From the NCBI RefSeq assembly GCF_914271545.1, contig NZ_CAJZAH010000004.1, positions 310,001-374,000 of the forward strand: a stretch of 64,000 nt of DNA, read 5' to 3'. Below the pieces are notes generated by a model. The model had not been told where the DNA came from, made no database searches, and saw only the letters and a program-made list of their open reading frames with translations. Below, piece after piece: positions 25,832 through 35,567 of this stretch. The translations under genes were made by a program, and so were the position numbers. The stretch comes from Cupriavidus respiraculi (lineage in GTDB: Bacteria; Pseudomonadota; Gammaproteobacteria; Burkholderiales; Burkholderiaceae). The stretch's first letter is position 1. Every line of letters starts with the position of its first letter.

Positions 25832-26875
25832 ATGAACGCATTGCAAGGCAAGACGGGCTGGGCGCTGCTGCTGCTGCTCGCCGTGGTGTTCCCGCTGGTG
25901 ACACCGAACAGCTACTACCTCACCGTGATGACGATCGCCTTCATCTACGCGATCGCCACGCTGGGCCTGAACCTGATTACCGGCTACACCGGCCAGCTCA
26001 ATCTGGCGCACGGCGGCTTCATGGCCATCGGCGCCTACACGCTGGGCATCCTGACGGTGGACCACCAGGTGCCGTTCTGGGCCGCGTTCGCGGTGTCCGG
26101 GCTGGTCTGCATGGTGATCGGCGCCGTGGTCGGCGTAGTATCGCTGCGGCTCAAGGGCCATTACTTCTCGATCTTCACGCTGTGCATCGGCTACATCATC
26201 TATCTGGTGATCGAAAAGTGGGAAAGCCTCACGCACGGCACGGTGGGCCTGATCGGCATTCCGGTGCCCGCCGCGATCGGCCCCATCGCCTTCGACAACG
26301 TGCAGGCGCAGTACTACCTGGTGCTGTTCTTCCTCGTCATCGGCGTGTTCCTGATGCACCGGATCGTGACCTCGCTGATCGGCCGCAGCTTCATGGCCGT
26401 GCGCAACAGCGACGCGCTGGCCGAGGCGCTGGGCATCAACCTGATGCGCACCAAGGTGCTGTCGTTCGTGCTGTCGGTGGGCTATGCGGGCTTCGCCGGC
26501 GCGCTGTACGCGGGGCACGTGCGTTTTCTCGGTCCCGATATCGCGCGCACCGACCTGACCTTCGACATGGTGATGGCGATGCTCGTCGGCGGCATCGGCA
26601 CGCTGCTCGGGCCGCTGCTCGGCGCGGTGCTGGTGCCGTGGATCACGCAGTCGCTGCAGTTCCTGCAGGACTACCGGATGCTGGTGTTCGGGCCGGCGCT
26701 GGTGCTGTTGATCATCTTCTTCCCCGACGGCGTGGTGGGCTCCTACCTGAAGCGCCAGGCCCGCCGGGCGGCCGCCGCGCGCCGCGGCAGCCGCGCGCCG
26801 AAGTCGGTCCACGGCGCGCATGCCGGGTCCGCGCCCGCCGCCGCCCCCGCCAACGCAGGAGCCGACCATGCTTGA
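25832..26875 (+). CDS. livM: Branched-chain amino-acid-type ABC permease LivM
   Basis: 347-residue permease with about nine membrane segments. The family block 'IAFIYAIATLGLNLITGYTG' with 'LNLAHGGFMAIGAY' is present, as is the ABC-docking loop region 'DALAEALGINLMRTKVLSF'. The C-terminal 35 residues are basic and Pro/Ala-rich, longer than usual. It starts 13 bp after the livH stop and overlaps livG by 8 bp. It should pair with LivH, which is frameshifted here. Confidence 0.95.
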   Translation: MNALQGKTGWALLLLLAVVFPLVTPNSYYLTVMTIAFIYAIATLGLNLITGYTGQLNLAHGGFMAIGAYTLGILTVDHQVPFWAAFAVSGLVCMVIGAVVGVVSLRLKGHYFSIFTLCIGYIIYLVIEKWESLTHGTVGLIGIPVPAAIGPIAFDNVQAQYYLVLFFLVIGVFLMHRIVTSLIGRSFMAVRNSDALAEALGINLMRTKVLSFVLSVGYAGFAGALYAGHVRFLGPDIARTDLTFDMVMAMLVGGIGTLLGPLLGAVLVPWITQSLQFLQDYRMLVFGPALVLLIIFFPDGVVGSYLKRQARRAAAARRGSRAPKSVHGAHAGSAPAAAPANAGADHA

Positions 26876-27632
26876 GATCCGCAACCTGACCAAGAAATTC
26901 GGCGGCCTGACCGCGGTGAACGATGTCTCGGTCACCTTCGAGGCCGGGCATATCAACGCCATCATCGGCCCGAACGGTGCCGGCAAGACGACCTTCTTCA
27001 ACCTGGTGGCCGGCACCCATGCCCCCACTTCGGGACAGGTGCTGTACAAGGGCACCGACATCGCCGGCCTGCGCGCGGACCAGATCGCGCGGCTCGGCGT
27101 CGCGCGCACCTTCCAGGCCACTGCGCTGTTCGACCGCGCCACCGTGCTGGACAACCTGATCGTCGGCCACCGCCTGCGCACCCGCACCGCCCTGCGCGAC
27201 GTGCTCTTCAACACGCGCCGCCAGCGTGAGGAGGAGCGGCTGTGCCGCGCCAAGGCGGAGGAGGCGCTGGACTTCGTCGGCCTCTCGCACCTCGCGCACG
27301 AGGTCGCGTCCGATATCACGCAGGAAGAGCGCAAGCGCGTGGCGTTCGCGCTGGCGCTGGCCACGGACCCCGAGCTGCTGCTGCTCGACGAGCCGGCCGG
27401 CGGCGTGAACCCCGAGGAAACCGTGGGGCTCGCCGAGCTGATCCGCAAGATGGTCCGGCACGGCAAGACCGTCTGCCTGATCGAACACAAGATGGACATG
27501 ATCATGCGGCTGGCCGACAAGATCATCGTGCTGAACTACGGCGAGAAGATCGCCGAAGGCACGCCCGCCGAAATCCAGCGCGATCCGCGCGTCATCGAGG
27601 CCTATCTGGGAGCGGACCATGTTGCAGCTTGA
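26868..27632 (+). CDS. livG: Branched-chain amino-acid-type ABC ATPase LivG
   Basis: 254-residue ATPase; the start at 26868 ([13 protein letters not shown]) is the standard LivG start. Walker A '[12 protein letters not shown]' and Walker B '[15 protein letters not shown]' are present, as is the switch His in 'VCLIEHKMD'. The ABC signature is unusual: where LSGGQ is expected it reads '[13 protein letters not shown]'. A subset of LivG-like proteins carries such a TQEER variant, so this is a lineage trait rather than damage. Overlaps livM by 8 bp and livF by 14 bp. Confidence 0.94.
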   Translation: MLEIRNLTKKFGGLTAVNDVSVTFEAGHINAIIGPNGAGKTTFFNLVAGTHAPTSGQVLYKGTDIAGLRADQIARLGVARTFQATALFDRATVLDNLIVGHRLRTRTALRDVLFNTRRQREEERLCRAKAEEALDFVGLSHLAHEVASDITQEERKRVAFALALATDPELLLLDEPAGGVNPEETVGLAELIRKMVRHGKTVCLIEHKMDMIMRLADKIIVLNYGEKIAEGTPAEIQRDPRVIEAYLGADHVAA

Positions 27633-28326
27633 ACGCGTATCGCTGTCGTACGGCAGCTTCCGCGCCCTGGACAATGTCTCGCTGCACGCCAAGGCGGGCG
27701 AACTGGTCGTGCTGCTCGGCGCCAACGGCGCGGGCAAAAGCTCGATCTTCCTGGCCATGAGCGGCATCCATCGCACCAGCGGCGGCAGCATGCGCTTCGA
27801 CGGCCGCGAGCTGTCCGGCATGAAGCCCTCGCAGATCGTGCAGTCCGGCCTCGTGCATTGCCCCGAGGGCCGCAAGCTGTTCCCGGCCATGAGCGTGCAG
27901 AAGAACCTGACGCTGGGCGCCTACGTGCACCGGCGCGACGCCGCCGGCATCCGCCAGTCGCTGGAGGAAGTCTTCGAGATGTTCCCCATCCTGCGCCAGA
28001 AGAAGGACGACATGGCGGGTTCGCTGTCCGGCGGCCAGCAGCAGATGGTGGCGCTGGGCCGCGCGCTGATGGGTCGCCCGCGCGCGCTGCTGCTCGACGA
28101 ACCGTCGCTGGGGCTGGCGCCGCTGGTGGTCAAGCAGATGTTCGAGGTGATCCAGCGCATCAACCGCGCCGGCACGACGGTGCTGCTGGCCGAGCAGAAC
28201 GCCTACGCGGCGCTGGGCATCGCCCATCGCGCCTATGTCATCGAGAGCGGCCGCATCGTCATGGAAGGCGACCGGGACTCGCTGCTCAATGACGAGGGCG
28301 TGCGCCGCGCCTACATCGGCGGCTAG
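27619..28326 (+). CDS. livF: Branched-chain amino-acid-type ABC ATPase LivF
   Basis: 235-residue ATPase partner of LivG. Walker A '[11 protein letters not shown]', signature '[15 protein letters not shown]', Walker B '[12 protein letters not shown]' and the switch His-equivalent region '[11 protein letters not shown]' follow the LivF pattern. '[19 protein letters not shown]' resembles the usual 'VPEGR.iFp.lTV.eNL'. Starts inside the end of livG, so expression is coupled. Confidence 0.95.
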   Translation: MLQLERVSLSYGSFRALDNVSLHAKAGELVVLLGANGAGKSSIFLAMSGIHRTSGGSMRFDGRELSGMKPSQIVQSGLVHCPEGRKLFPAMSVQKNLTLGAYVHRRDAAGIRQSLEEVFEMFPILRQKKDDMAGSLSGGQQQMVALGRALMGRPRALLLDEPSLGLAPLVVKQMFEVIQRINRAGTTVLLAEQNAYAALGIAHRAYVIESGRIVMEGDRDSLLNDEGVRRAYIGG

Positions 28327-28405
28327 CGCGCGCCGCTTCCCCGGACCCATCCTCGCAACCCCGAATAACAAGACCAACAGGCAACAACCTTTTTGGAGAC
28401 AGGAA

Positions 28406-29578
<1,173 letters not shown>

Positions 29579-29598
29579 GGCTTCGGCCGACCATGCAA

Positions 29599-29627
29599 AA
29601 GGGCCGCCCATGGGCGGCCCTTCTTCT
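29599..29627 (+). terminator. Rho-independent terminator after the liv operon
   Basis: AAGGGCCGCCCA (29599-29610) is followed directly by its exact complement TGGGCGGCCCTT (29611-29622), then TCTT. This gives a 9-10 bp stem with a short loop and a U-rich tail 20 bp after the last liv stop codon. Confidence 0.8.
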
Positions 29628-29822
29628 TAGTAATGATGGCGGCATTGGAGTACGTGGATCACGCCCTTCTGCACGATCTAAACGCCTTCTTGTCGCATGC
29701 CTTCAGGAAATGGCCAATTGCTGTCCAACCAGCCGGACCGGTCGCAGCGGCCAATGGAACCCTAAAAAGGGGGCGCGCAGTGCGAGCTTCTCGGGCGGCT
29801 TGTTCGCGTGCCGGCGCGCCTT

Positions 29823-31178
29823 TCAGCGGGCCGACTGGCGCAGGAATTCGGTCAGCTTGTCGGCCGGCATCGGCCGCCCGTACAGGTAGCCCTGGACCTC
29901 GTGGCAATGGTTGGCGACCAGGAAGTCGCGCTGATCCACGGTCTCGACGCCCTCGGCCACCACGCCGATATCGAGCGCGCGGCCGACATTGATCACGGAC
30001 TGGACGATGGCCGCGTCGACGGCGTTGCTGGTCACGTTGCGGATGAAGGACTGGTCGATCTTGATGCGATCGACGGGGAACGACTTCAGGAAGCTCAGCG
30101 ACGCGTAGCCGGTGCCGAAGTCATCGCAGGTCAGGGTCACGCCGTCGCGGCGCAGCGCCTGCAGCTGGCCGGAGAACTCGTCGCCCTGCTGCAGCGCGAT
30201 CGTCTCGGTGATTTCGAGCTCGAGACGGCCCGGCTCCAGCGCCAGTTCGCGCAGCACGTGCCTGACCTCGGTGAGCAGCCGGCTCTCGGTCAACTGGGCG
30301 GCGAACAGATTGATGGCCACCCGCGGCGGCGACAGCGGAAAGCGCAGCGCCCAGGCGCGCGCCTGGGCGCAGGCCGTGTGCAGCAGCCACATGCCGACGT
30401 CGCCGGCCACGCTGCTGGCGGCCAGCGCATCGATAAAGGCGGCCGGCGACAGCAGGCCCTGGGTCGGATGGCGCCACCGCATCAGGGCTTCGGCGCCCAC
30501 CACGCGGCCATCGCGCAGGTCGATCTGGGGCTGGTAGAGCAGCTCGAACTGGCGCTGGGCATAGGCATCGCGCAGGGCCTGCACCAGCGACAGGCGCGTG
30601 GTGACGTCGGTGCGCATCTCCGGGCGGAAGAAGCGTATGGTCCGCCCGCCATCGCGCTTGGCGCGGCCCAGCGCGAGGCTGGCCGAAGCCAGCGCGTCCG
30701 AGACGCCATCGCCCCCGGCCGGCATCACGCAGGCGCCGAGGCTGGCCAGCACATGGTGGCGGCGGCCGCCGAATTCGTGGGGCTCGGACAGCAGGGAAAG
30801 AATGGCGGCGCCGACATGGCGCACCAGCGTGGGATCGGAAATCGAGGGCAGCAGTACGCCGAACTCGTCGCCGCCAACACGGCCGATCAGCGCATCGCGC
30901 GGCGACGCATCCCGCAGCCGGCGCGCCACCCTTTGCAGGATGGCATCGCCCTCGGCATGCCCATGCATGTCGTTGAACGCGCGAAAGTCGTCGATGCCGA
31001 GCAGGATCAAGGCGCAGCGAGGCACCGCCTCCGCCTGCAACCGGGCTTCCAGCCTTTTCAAGAACGCCTGACGGGAAGCCACGCCGGTCAGCGAATCGGA
31101 ATCCGCATCGGGCGCGGCACCGGCCGCCTCCACTTCCGACCTGGCCACCATCCCTGCCTTGTATGTGATTGTCGACAT
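29823..31178 (-). CDS. GGDEF-EAL cyclic-di-GMP turnover protein
   Basis: 451-residue cytoplasmic protein with no membrane segment. The GGDEF domain (about residues 25-180) has an intact 'RVGGDEFGVLL' active site and 'LGIDDFRAFND' metal region. The EAL domain (about 195-450) has 'GAEALMRW', 'EITET', 'DDFGTGYASLSFLK', 'KIDQSFI', 'VAEGVET' and 'QGYLYGRP', the residues needed for metal binding and phosphodiesterase activity. Both activities are therefore possible. No sensor domain precedes it. It is divergent from the wsp operon, 239 bp apart, so it may counter or tune WspR output; that link is inference. Confidence 0.94.
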   Translation of the reverse strand: MSTITYKAGMVARSEVEAAGAAPDADSDSLTGVASRQAFLKRLEARLQAEAVPRCALILLGIDDFRAFNDMHGHAEGDAILQRVARRLRDASPRDALIGRVGGDEFGVLLPSISDPTLVRHVGAAILSLLSEPHEFGGRRHHVLASLGACVMPAGGDGVSDALASASLALGRAKRDGGRTIRFFRPEMRTDVTTRLSLVQALRDAYAQRQFELLYQPQIDLRDGRVVGAEALMRWRHPTQGLLSPAAFIDALAASSVAGDVGMWLLHTACAQARAWALRFPLSPPRVAINLFAAQLTESRLLTEVRHVLRELALEPGRLELEITETIALQQGDEFSGQLQALRRDGVTLTCDDFGTGYASLSFLKSFPVDRIKIDQSFIRNVTSNAVDAAIVQSVINVGRALDIGVVAEGVETVDQRDFLVANHCHEVQGYLYGRPMPADKLTEFLRQSAR

Positions 31179-31417
31179 CGCCGCTTTTTGTACTATTTGC
31201 GAAGTGTGACGAAAAATCCAGAAAAATCAAGCAAAGACCCCTCGGGTTTCCACCCCCTCCCGCGGCCAAAACAACGGCAAGCCGCCGCTTGACTCCTAAG
31301 GTTTGTTCCCGTCCGGTCGTTACAGTACCCTTGGCCGCGCGTACATAGCACGGCCCTTGCAGAGGCCGCAAGGCGGCTGCCGCGCCGCGCTTCCTCGAAA
31401 CACAACCGGGACTGACG

Positions 31418-33028
31418 TTGAACCATCGGACCATCCGCACGCGAATCGTAGCCAGCTTCGCGCTGATCCTGGCCATCATGCTGGTAACGGCGGCCATCGC
31501 CTACAAACAGTTGTCCGACATCGACCGCGAGGTGGCGACGCTGCGCAACGACGCGCTGCCGGGCCTGGACACCGCCACGGTGCTGCGCGGCGCCTGGGGC
31601 GAGATGTATGTCGTGAACCTGCGGCTGGCCACGGCCACCAACGAGGCGGAGCGCACGCAGTCGCTGGCGCGCCTGGAGGACTTGCGCCAGCGGCTTGACG
31701 CCGCGCTGCGTTCCTACGACCTGACCATTGCCACGGCCGAGGACCGGGCCGCCTTCCAGCGCTTCCAGCAGATCCGCCAGCAGTACGAACAGACCACCGC
31801 GGCCCTGCGCGAGACCGACGCCGCCGGCGCCGCCCCGCCACCGGCCCGGGGCCCGCTGCTGAAGCTGTGGGAGGAAGGCCGCACCACGCTGCAGCAGCTG
31901 GTGGAGGACAACAAGCGCACGGCCACCGGCGCATCGGCCAATATCGTGGAGGCGGTGGACACGGCCAAGACCCGGATCGAGATCGCGCTGATCGTCGCCA
32001 TCGTGGCCGCCGTCGTCGCCGGCTATCAACTGTTCCGCTATCTGGCGGTGCCGATGCGCGCCTTCGTCGGCGTGCTGCGCACCATGCGCGGCGGCGACCT
32101 GCGGGCGCGGCTTTCGCTCGGGCGGCGCGACGAGTTCGGCCAGCTGGAGCAAGGCTTCAACCAGATGACGGACGACCTCACCACGCTGGTGGGACAGGCG
32201 CAACGCTCGGCGATACAGGTGACCACCTCGGTCAACCAGATCGCCGCCACCGCGCGCCAGCAGCAGGCCACCGCCACGGAGACCGCGGCAACGACCACGG
32301 AGATCGGCGCGACCTCGCGCGAGATCGCCGCCACCTCGCGCGACCTGGTGCGCACGATGAACGAGGTATCGCAGGCCGCCGAACACACCGCCGGCCTGGC
32401 CGGCACCGGGCAGGCCAGCCTCACGCGCATGGAATCGACCATGCACCAGGTGATGGACGCGGCGGCCTCGGTCAACGCCAAGCTCGCCGCGCTCAACGAG
32501 AAAGCCGGCAATATCAGCCAGGTGGTCACCACCATCGCCAAGGTCGCCGACCAGACCAACCTGCTGTCGCTGAACGCGGCCATCGAAGCGGAAAAGGCGG
32601 GCGAGTACGGCCGCGGCTTCTCGGTGGTCGCCACCGAGATCCGCCGGCTGGCGGACCAGACCGCGGTGGCCACCTACGACATCGGGCAGATCGTGCGCGA
32701 GATCCAGTCGGCGGTATCGGCCAGCGTGATGGGCATGGACAAGTTCGCCGAGGAAGTGCGCCGCGGCATGGCCGAGGTCACGCAGGTGGGCGACCAGCTG
32801 TCCCAGATCATCGGCAACGTGCAGTTGGCCGCGCCGCGCGTGCAGATGGTCAACGAGGGCATGCAGGCGCAGTCCACCGGCGCGGAGCAGATCAACCAGG
32901 CGCTGATGCAGCTGAGCGAGGCCGCGCGGCAGTCGGTGGAGTCGCTGCGGCAGTCCAGCCAGGCGCTGGACGAACTGACCCTGGTGGCCAACGATCTGCG
33001 CACCGGCGTGTCGCGCTTCCAGGTCTGA
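31418..33028 (+). CDS. wspA: WspA: membrane methyl-accepting chemoreceptor of the Wsp system
   Basis: 536-residue chemoreceptor. The first codon is TTG (31418); no upstream ATG in frame gives a better start, and the first membrane helix ('[19 protein letters not shown]') begins at about residue 11. A periplasmic four-helix-type domain (about 35-185) is followed by the second helix ('[18 protein letters not shown]'), HAMP and the signalling hairpin with tip '[21 protein letters not shown]'-like sequence (tip core [12 protein letters not shown]). It receives the surface-contact stimulus in Pseudomonas. First gene of wspABCDEF. Confidence 0.93.
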   Translation: MNHRTIRTRIVASFALILAIMLVTAAIAYKQLSDIDREVATLRNDALPGLDTATVLRGAWGEMYVVNLRLATATNEAERTQSLARLEDLRQRLDAALRSYDLTIATAEDRAAFQRFQQIRQQYEQTTAALRETDAAGAAPPPARGPLLKLWEEGRTTLQQLVEDNKRTATGASANIVEAVDTAKTRIEIALIVAIVAAVVAGYQLFRYLAVPMRAFVGVLRTMRGGDLRARLSLGRRDEFGQLEQGFNQMTDDLTTLVGQAQRSAIQVTTSVNQIAATARQQQATATETAATTTEIGATSREIAATSRDLVRTMNEVSQAAEHTAGLAGTGQASLTRMESTMHQVMDAAASVNAKLAALNEKAGNISQVVTTIAKVADQTNLLSLNAAIEAEKAGEYGRGFSVVATEIRRLADQTAVATYDIGQIVREIQSAVSASVMGMDKFAEEVRRGMAEVTQVGDQLSQIIGNVQLAAPRVQMVNEGMQAQSTGAEQINQALMQLSEAARQSVESLRQSSQALDELTLVANDLRTGVSRFQV

Positions 33029-33062
33029 GCCGGAAGTCCCGCGCTGTCAGGCTGATGGCACC

Positions 33063-33545
33063 ATGAACACCATGAAGCTGTACCTGCTTTTTCGCATCGG
33101 CGCCGACCACTACGCCCTGGATGCCACCGAGGTGGCAGAAGTCCTGCCGCTGACCGCGCTCAAGGCCATGCCGGGCACGCCGGGCTGGGTGGCCGGGCTG
33201 CTGCCCTGGCGGGGCGGCCCGGTGCCGGTGATCGACATGAGCGCGCTGGCCACCGGCTTGCCCGCGGCCACGCGCACCAGCACGCGCACCGTCCTCGTCC
33301 ACTACCGCCGCCTTGCCACGGAGCCGGCCCGGTTGCTGGGCCTGCGGCTGGAACACGCGACCGAGACCCTGCGCTGCGATCCCGCCGCGTTCATCGACGC
33401 CGGTGTCGATACCGCCCCGGCGCGCTACCTGGGGCCGGTTCTTCACGAGGCGCGCGGGCTGATCCAGCGGGTGCGCGTCGCGGACCTGCTGCCCGAGGCG
33501 GTGCAAGCGCGCCTGTTCGCCGCCACGGACGCGGCCCTGCCATGA
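33063..33545 (+). CDS. wspB: WspB: CheW-like coupling protein
   Basis: 160-residue CheW-domain protein ('YLLFRIGADHYALDATEVAEVLPL', given in part: DHYALDATEVAEVLP, and 'VAGLLPWRGGPVPVIDM'). It should link WspA to the kinase WspE. Starts 34 bp after wspA and overlaps wspC by 4 bp (ATGA). Small size and single domain match WspB. Confidence 0.92.
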   Translation: MNTMKLYLLFRIGADHYALDATEVAEVLPLTALKAMPGTPGWVAGLLPWRGGPVPVIDMSALATGLPAATRTSTRTVLVHYRRLATEPARLLGLRLEHATETLRCDPAAFIDAGVDTAPARYLGPVLHEARGLIQRVRVADLLPEAVQARLFAATDAALP

Positions 33546-34825
33546 CCAGCGCCGCCCATATCGAAGCATTGCTGCGCGAGCGCATCGGACTCGATGCCGG
33601 CTCCATCGGCGCCGGTGCGGTCGCCCGCCTGCTGCGCGAGCGCATGGACGCGCGCGCGGTGCACGACATCGGGGCGTACTGGTCGCTGCTGCACGCGGAC
33701 CCGGCCGAATGGCAGGCGCTGATCGAGGCCGTGGTCGTGCCCGAGACCTGGTTCTTCCGCCATCCGGAGGCGCTCGCCGCGCTGGGGCGCTACGCCGGCG
33801 CGCGGCTGGCCGACCCCCGCCACGGCGGCGGGCCGCTGCGCCTGCTCAGCGTGCCATGCTCCACCGGGGAGGAGCCTTATTCCATCGCGATGGCGCTGCT
33901 GGACGCCGGCCTTGCGCCGGCCCGCTTTCGCGTCGATGCCATCGATATCAGCGCACGCGCCCTGCAGCGGGCGCAGGCCGCGGTCTACGGCGGCAATTCC
34001 TTCCGCGGCGCCTCGCTGCAGTTCCGCGAGCGCTATTTCACCCAGGCCGCCGCCGGCGGCTACGCGCTCGACGGGAGCGTGCGCGCGCAGGTGCGGCTGC
34101 TGCAGGGCAACCTGATGGACCCCGGCCTGCTGGCCGGCGAGCCACCCTATGACTTCGTGTTCTGCCGCAATCTGCTGATCTACTTCGACCCGGACATGCA
34201 GCAGCGCGCCTTGCACACGCTGCAGCGGCTGACCTGCGCCGACGGCATGCTGTTCGTCGGCCCGGCCGAGGCGAGCCTGCTGACGCGGCACGGCCTGGCG
34301 CCGGCCGGCGTGCCGATGACCTTCGCCTTCCACAAGTCGCGGGCCCATGCGGCCCCGACCGACACGCGCGGCACGCTGGCGCCGCCGTCGCCGGCCAAGC
34401 CCCCGCCGCACCGGGCGCCGCCCACCCGTGCCAAGCCGGCGGCGCCGTGGCGCCCTCCCTCGGTCCCCGACCGCTCCACCGCCGAAGCGGACGCCCTCGC
34501 CAAGATCGCCGCGCAGGCAGATCGCGGAGAACTCGATGCCGCGATCGCGGCGTGCCGCGCGCATCTGGCCGCCCACGTTCCGACGGCGTCCGCCTATTGC
34601 CTGCTGGGCGTGCTGCACGACGCGCAGGGCGACGCCGCGCAGGCACGCGAAGGCTATCGCCGCGCCCTCTATCTGGACCCAGGCCATCCCGAGGCGCTGC
34701 ACCATCTGGCCGCGCTGCTCGACGCCGGGGGCGACAGCGAAGGCGCCGCCCGCATGAGGGCGCGCGCGCGGCGCGCCCCGGATACCGGGACGAACACCGC
34801 GACGATGAGGCCGCGCCATGGTTGA
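33542..34825 (+). CDS. wspC: WspC: CheR-type methyltransferase with C-terminal TPR region
   Basis: 427-residue SAM-dependent chemoreceptor methyltransferase. CheR motifs are present: 'PETWFFRHPEAL', 'SVPCSTGEEPYSIAMAL' (SAM site), 'DAIDISARAL' and 'FCRNLLIYFD'. A Pro/Ala-rich linker (about 285-320) leads to a TPR-like C-terminal part ('AYCLLGVLHDAQGDAAQARE'), as in Pseudomonas WspC. It would methylate WspA to set sensitivity. Overlaps wspB and wspD. Confidence 0.94.
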   Translation: MTSAAHIEALLRERIGLDAGSIGAGAVARLLRERMDARAVHDIGAYWSLLHADPAEWQALIEAVVVPETWFFRHPEALAALGRYAGARLADPRHGGGPLRLLSVPCSTGEEPYSIAMALLDAGLAPARFRVDAIDISARALQRAQAAVYGGNSFRGASLQFRERYFTQAAAGGYALDGSVRAQVRLLQGNLMDPGLLAGEPPYDFVFCRNLLIYFDPDMQQRALHTLQRLTCADGMLFVGPAEASLLTRHGLAPAGVPMTFAFHKSRAHAAPTDTRGTLAPPSPAKPPPHRAPPTRAKPAAPWRPPSVPDRSTAEADALAKIAAQADRGELDAAIAACRAHLAAHVPTASAYCLLGVLHDAQGDAAQAREGYRRALYLDPGHPEALHHLAALLDAGGDSEGAARMRARARRAPDTGTNTATMRPRHG

Positions 34826-35567
34826 GCCGCGCTTCGCCGACCCGGGCGGCATCGGGGCCTTCGAAGACTGTTGGCGCCAAATCGGCGTGCAGGGCGACGG
34901 CAGCTGCCCGCGCCTGGCCGAACACATCCATTGCCGCAACTGTCCGGTGCATGCGCGCGCGGCCGTGGCGCTGCTCGATCAGCTGCCGGTCGTGCAGGAG
35001 GCGCCCGGCGAAGCCGCGCGCGATGCCACGCGAGCGTCCGCGCCGTCCTCGCCGGCGGACCTGTCCTGCCTGGTCTTCCGCGTCGGGCCGGAATGGCTCG
35101 CGCTGCCGGCCCCGGCGCTGACCGAGGTCAGCCCGCCCTGCCCGCTGCATACGCTGCCTCACCGGCGCAATGCCGCGGTGCTGGGACTGGCCAGCGTGCG
35201 CGGCACCCTGCTGGTGTGCATATCGCTGGCCAGGCTGCTCGGCATTGCGGCCGACGAATCCGCGGTACGGCCGGGGGAATTGCCCGCGCAAGCGGATGCG
35301 GGCGCGGCGGCGCATCAGGCGCGCGGTCCCGTCACGCCCGGCAGCCGGCTGCTGATCATGGGTCATGGACGCGATGCGCTGGCGATGCCGGTGGACCAGA
35401 TCGCGGCGGTCGAACGCGTCGCCACGGCGGCGCTCAAGCCCCTGCCCACCACCGTGGTGCGCACCGCCGGCCATCTGACGCAGGGCCTGCTGGACGTCTC
35501 CGGCCGCACCGTCGGACTGCTCGATGCCGCGCTGCTGCAGCAGGCCATGCTACGGAGCGCCGCATGA
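34818..35567 (+). CDS. wspD: WspD: CheW-like coupling protein
   Basis: 249-residue CheW-domain protein, longer than WspB. The first 75 residues hold a Cys-containing segment ('HCRNCPVHARAA') typical of WspD, then the CheW fold ('CLVFRVGPEWLALPAPALTEV', 'LGLASVRGTLLVCISLARLL'). Overlaps wspC by 8 bp and wspE by 4 bp. Second coupling protein of the complex. Confidence 0.92.
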   Translation: MVEPRFADPGGIGAFEDCWRQIGVQGDGSCPRLAEHIHCRNCPVHARAAVALLDQLPVVQEAPGEAARDATRASAPSSPADLSCLVFRVGPEWLALPAPALTEVSPPCPLHTLPHRRNAAVLGLASVRGTLLVCISLARLLGIAADESAVRPGELPAQADAGAAAHQARGPVTPGSRLLIMGHGRDALAMPVDQIAAVERVATAALKPLPTTVVRTAGHLTQGLLDVSGRTVGLLDAALLQQAMLRSAA

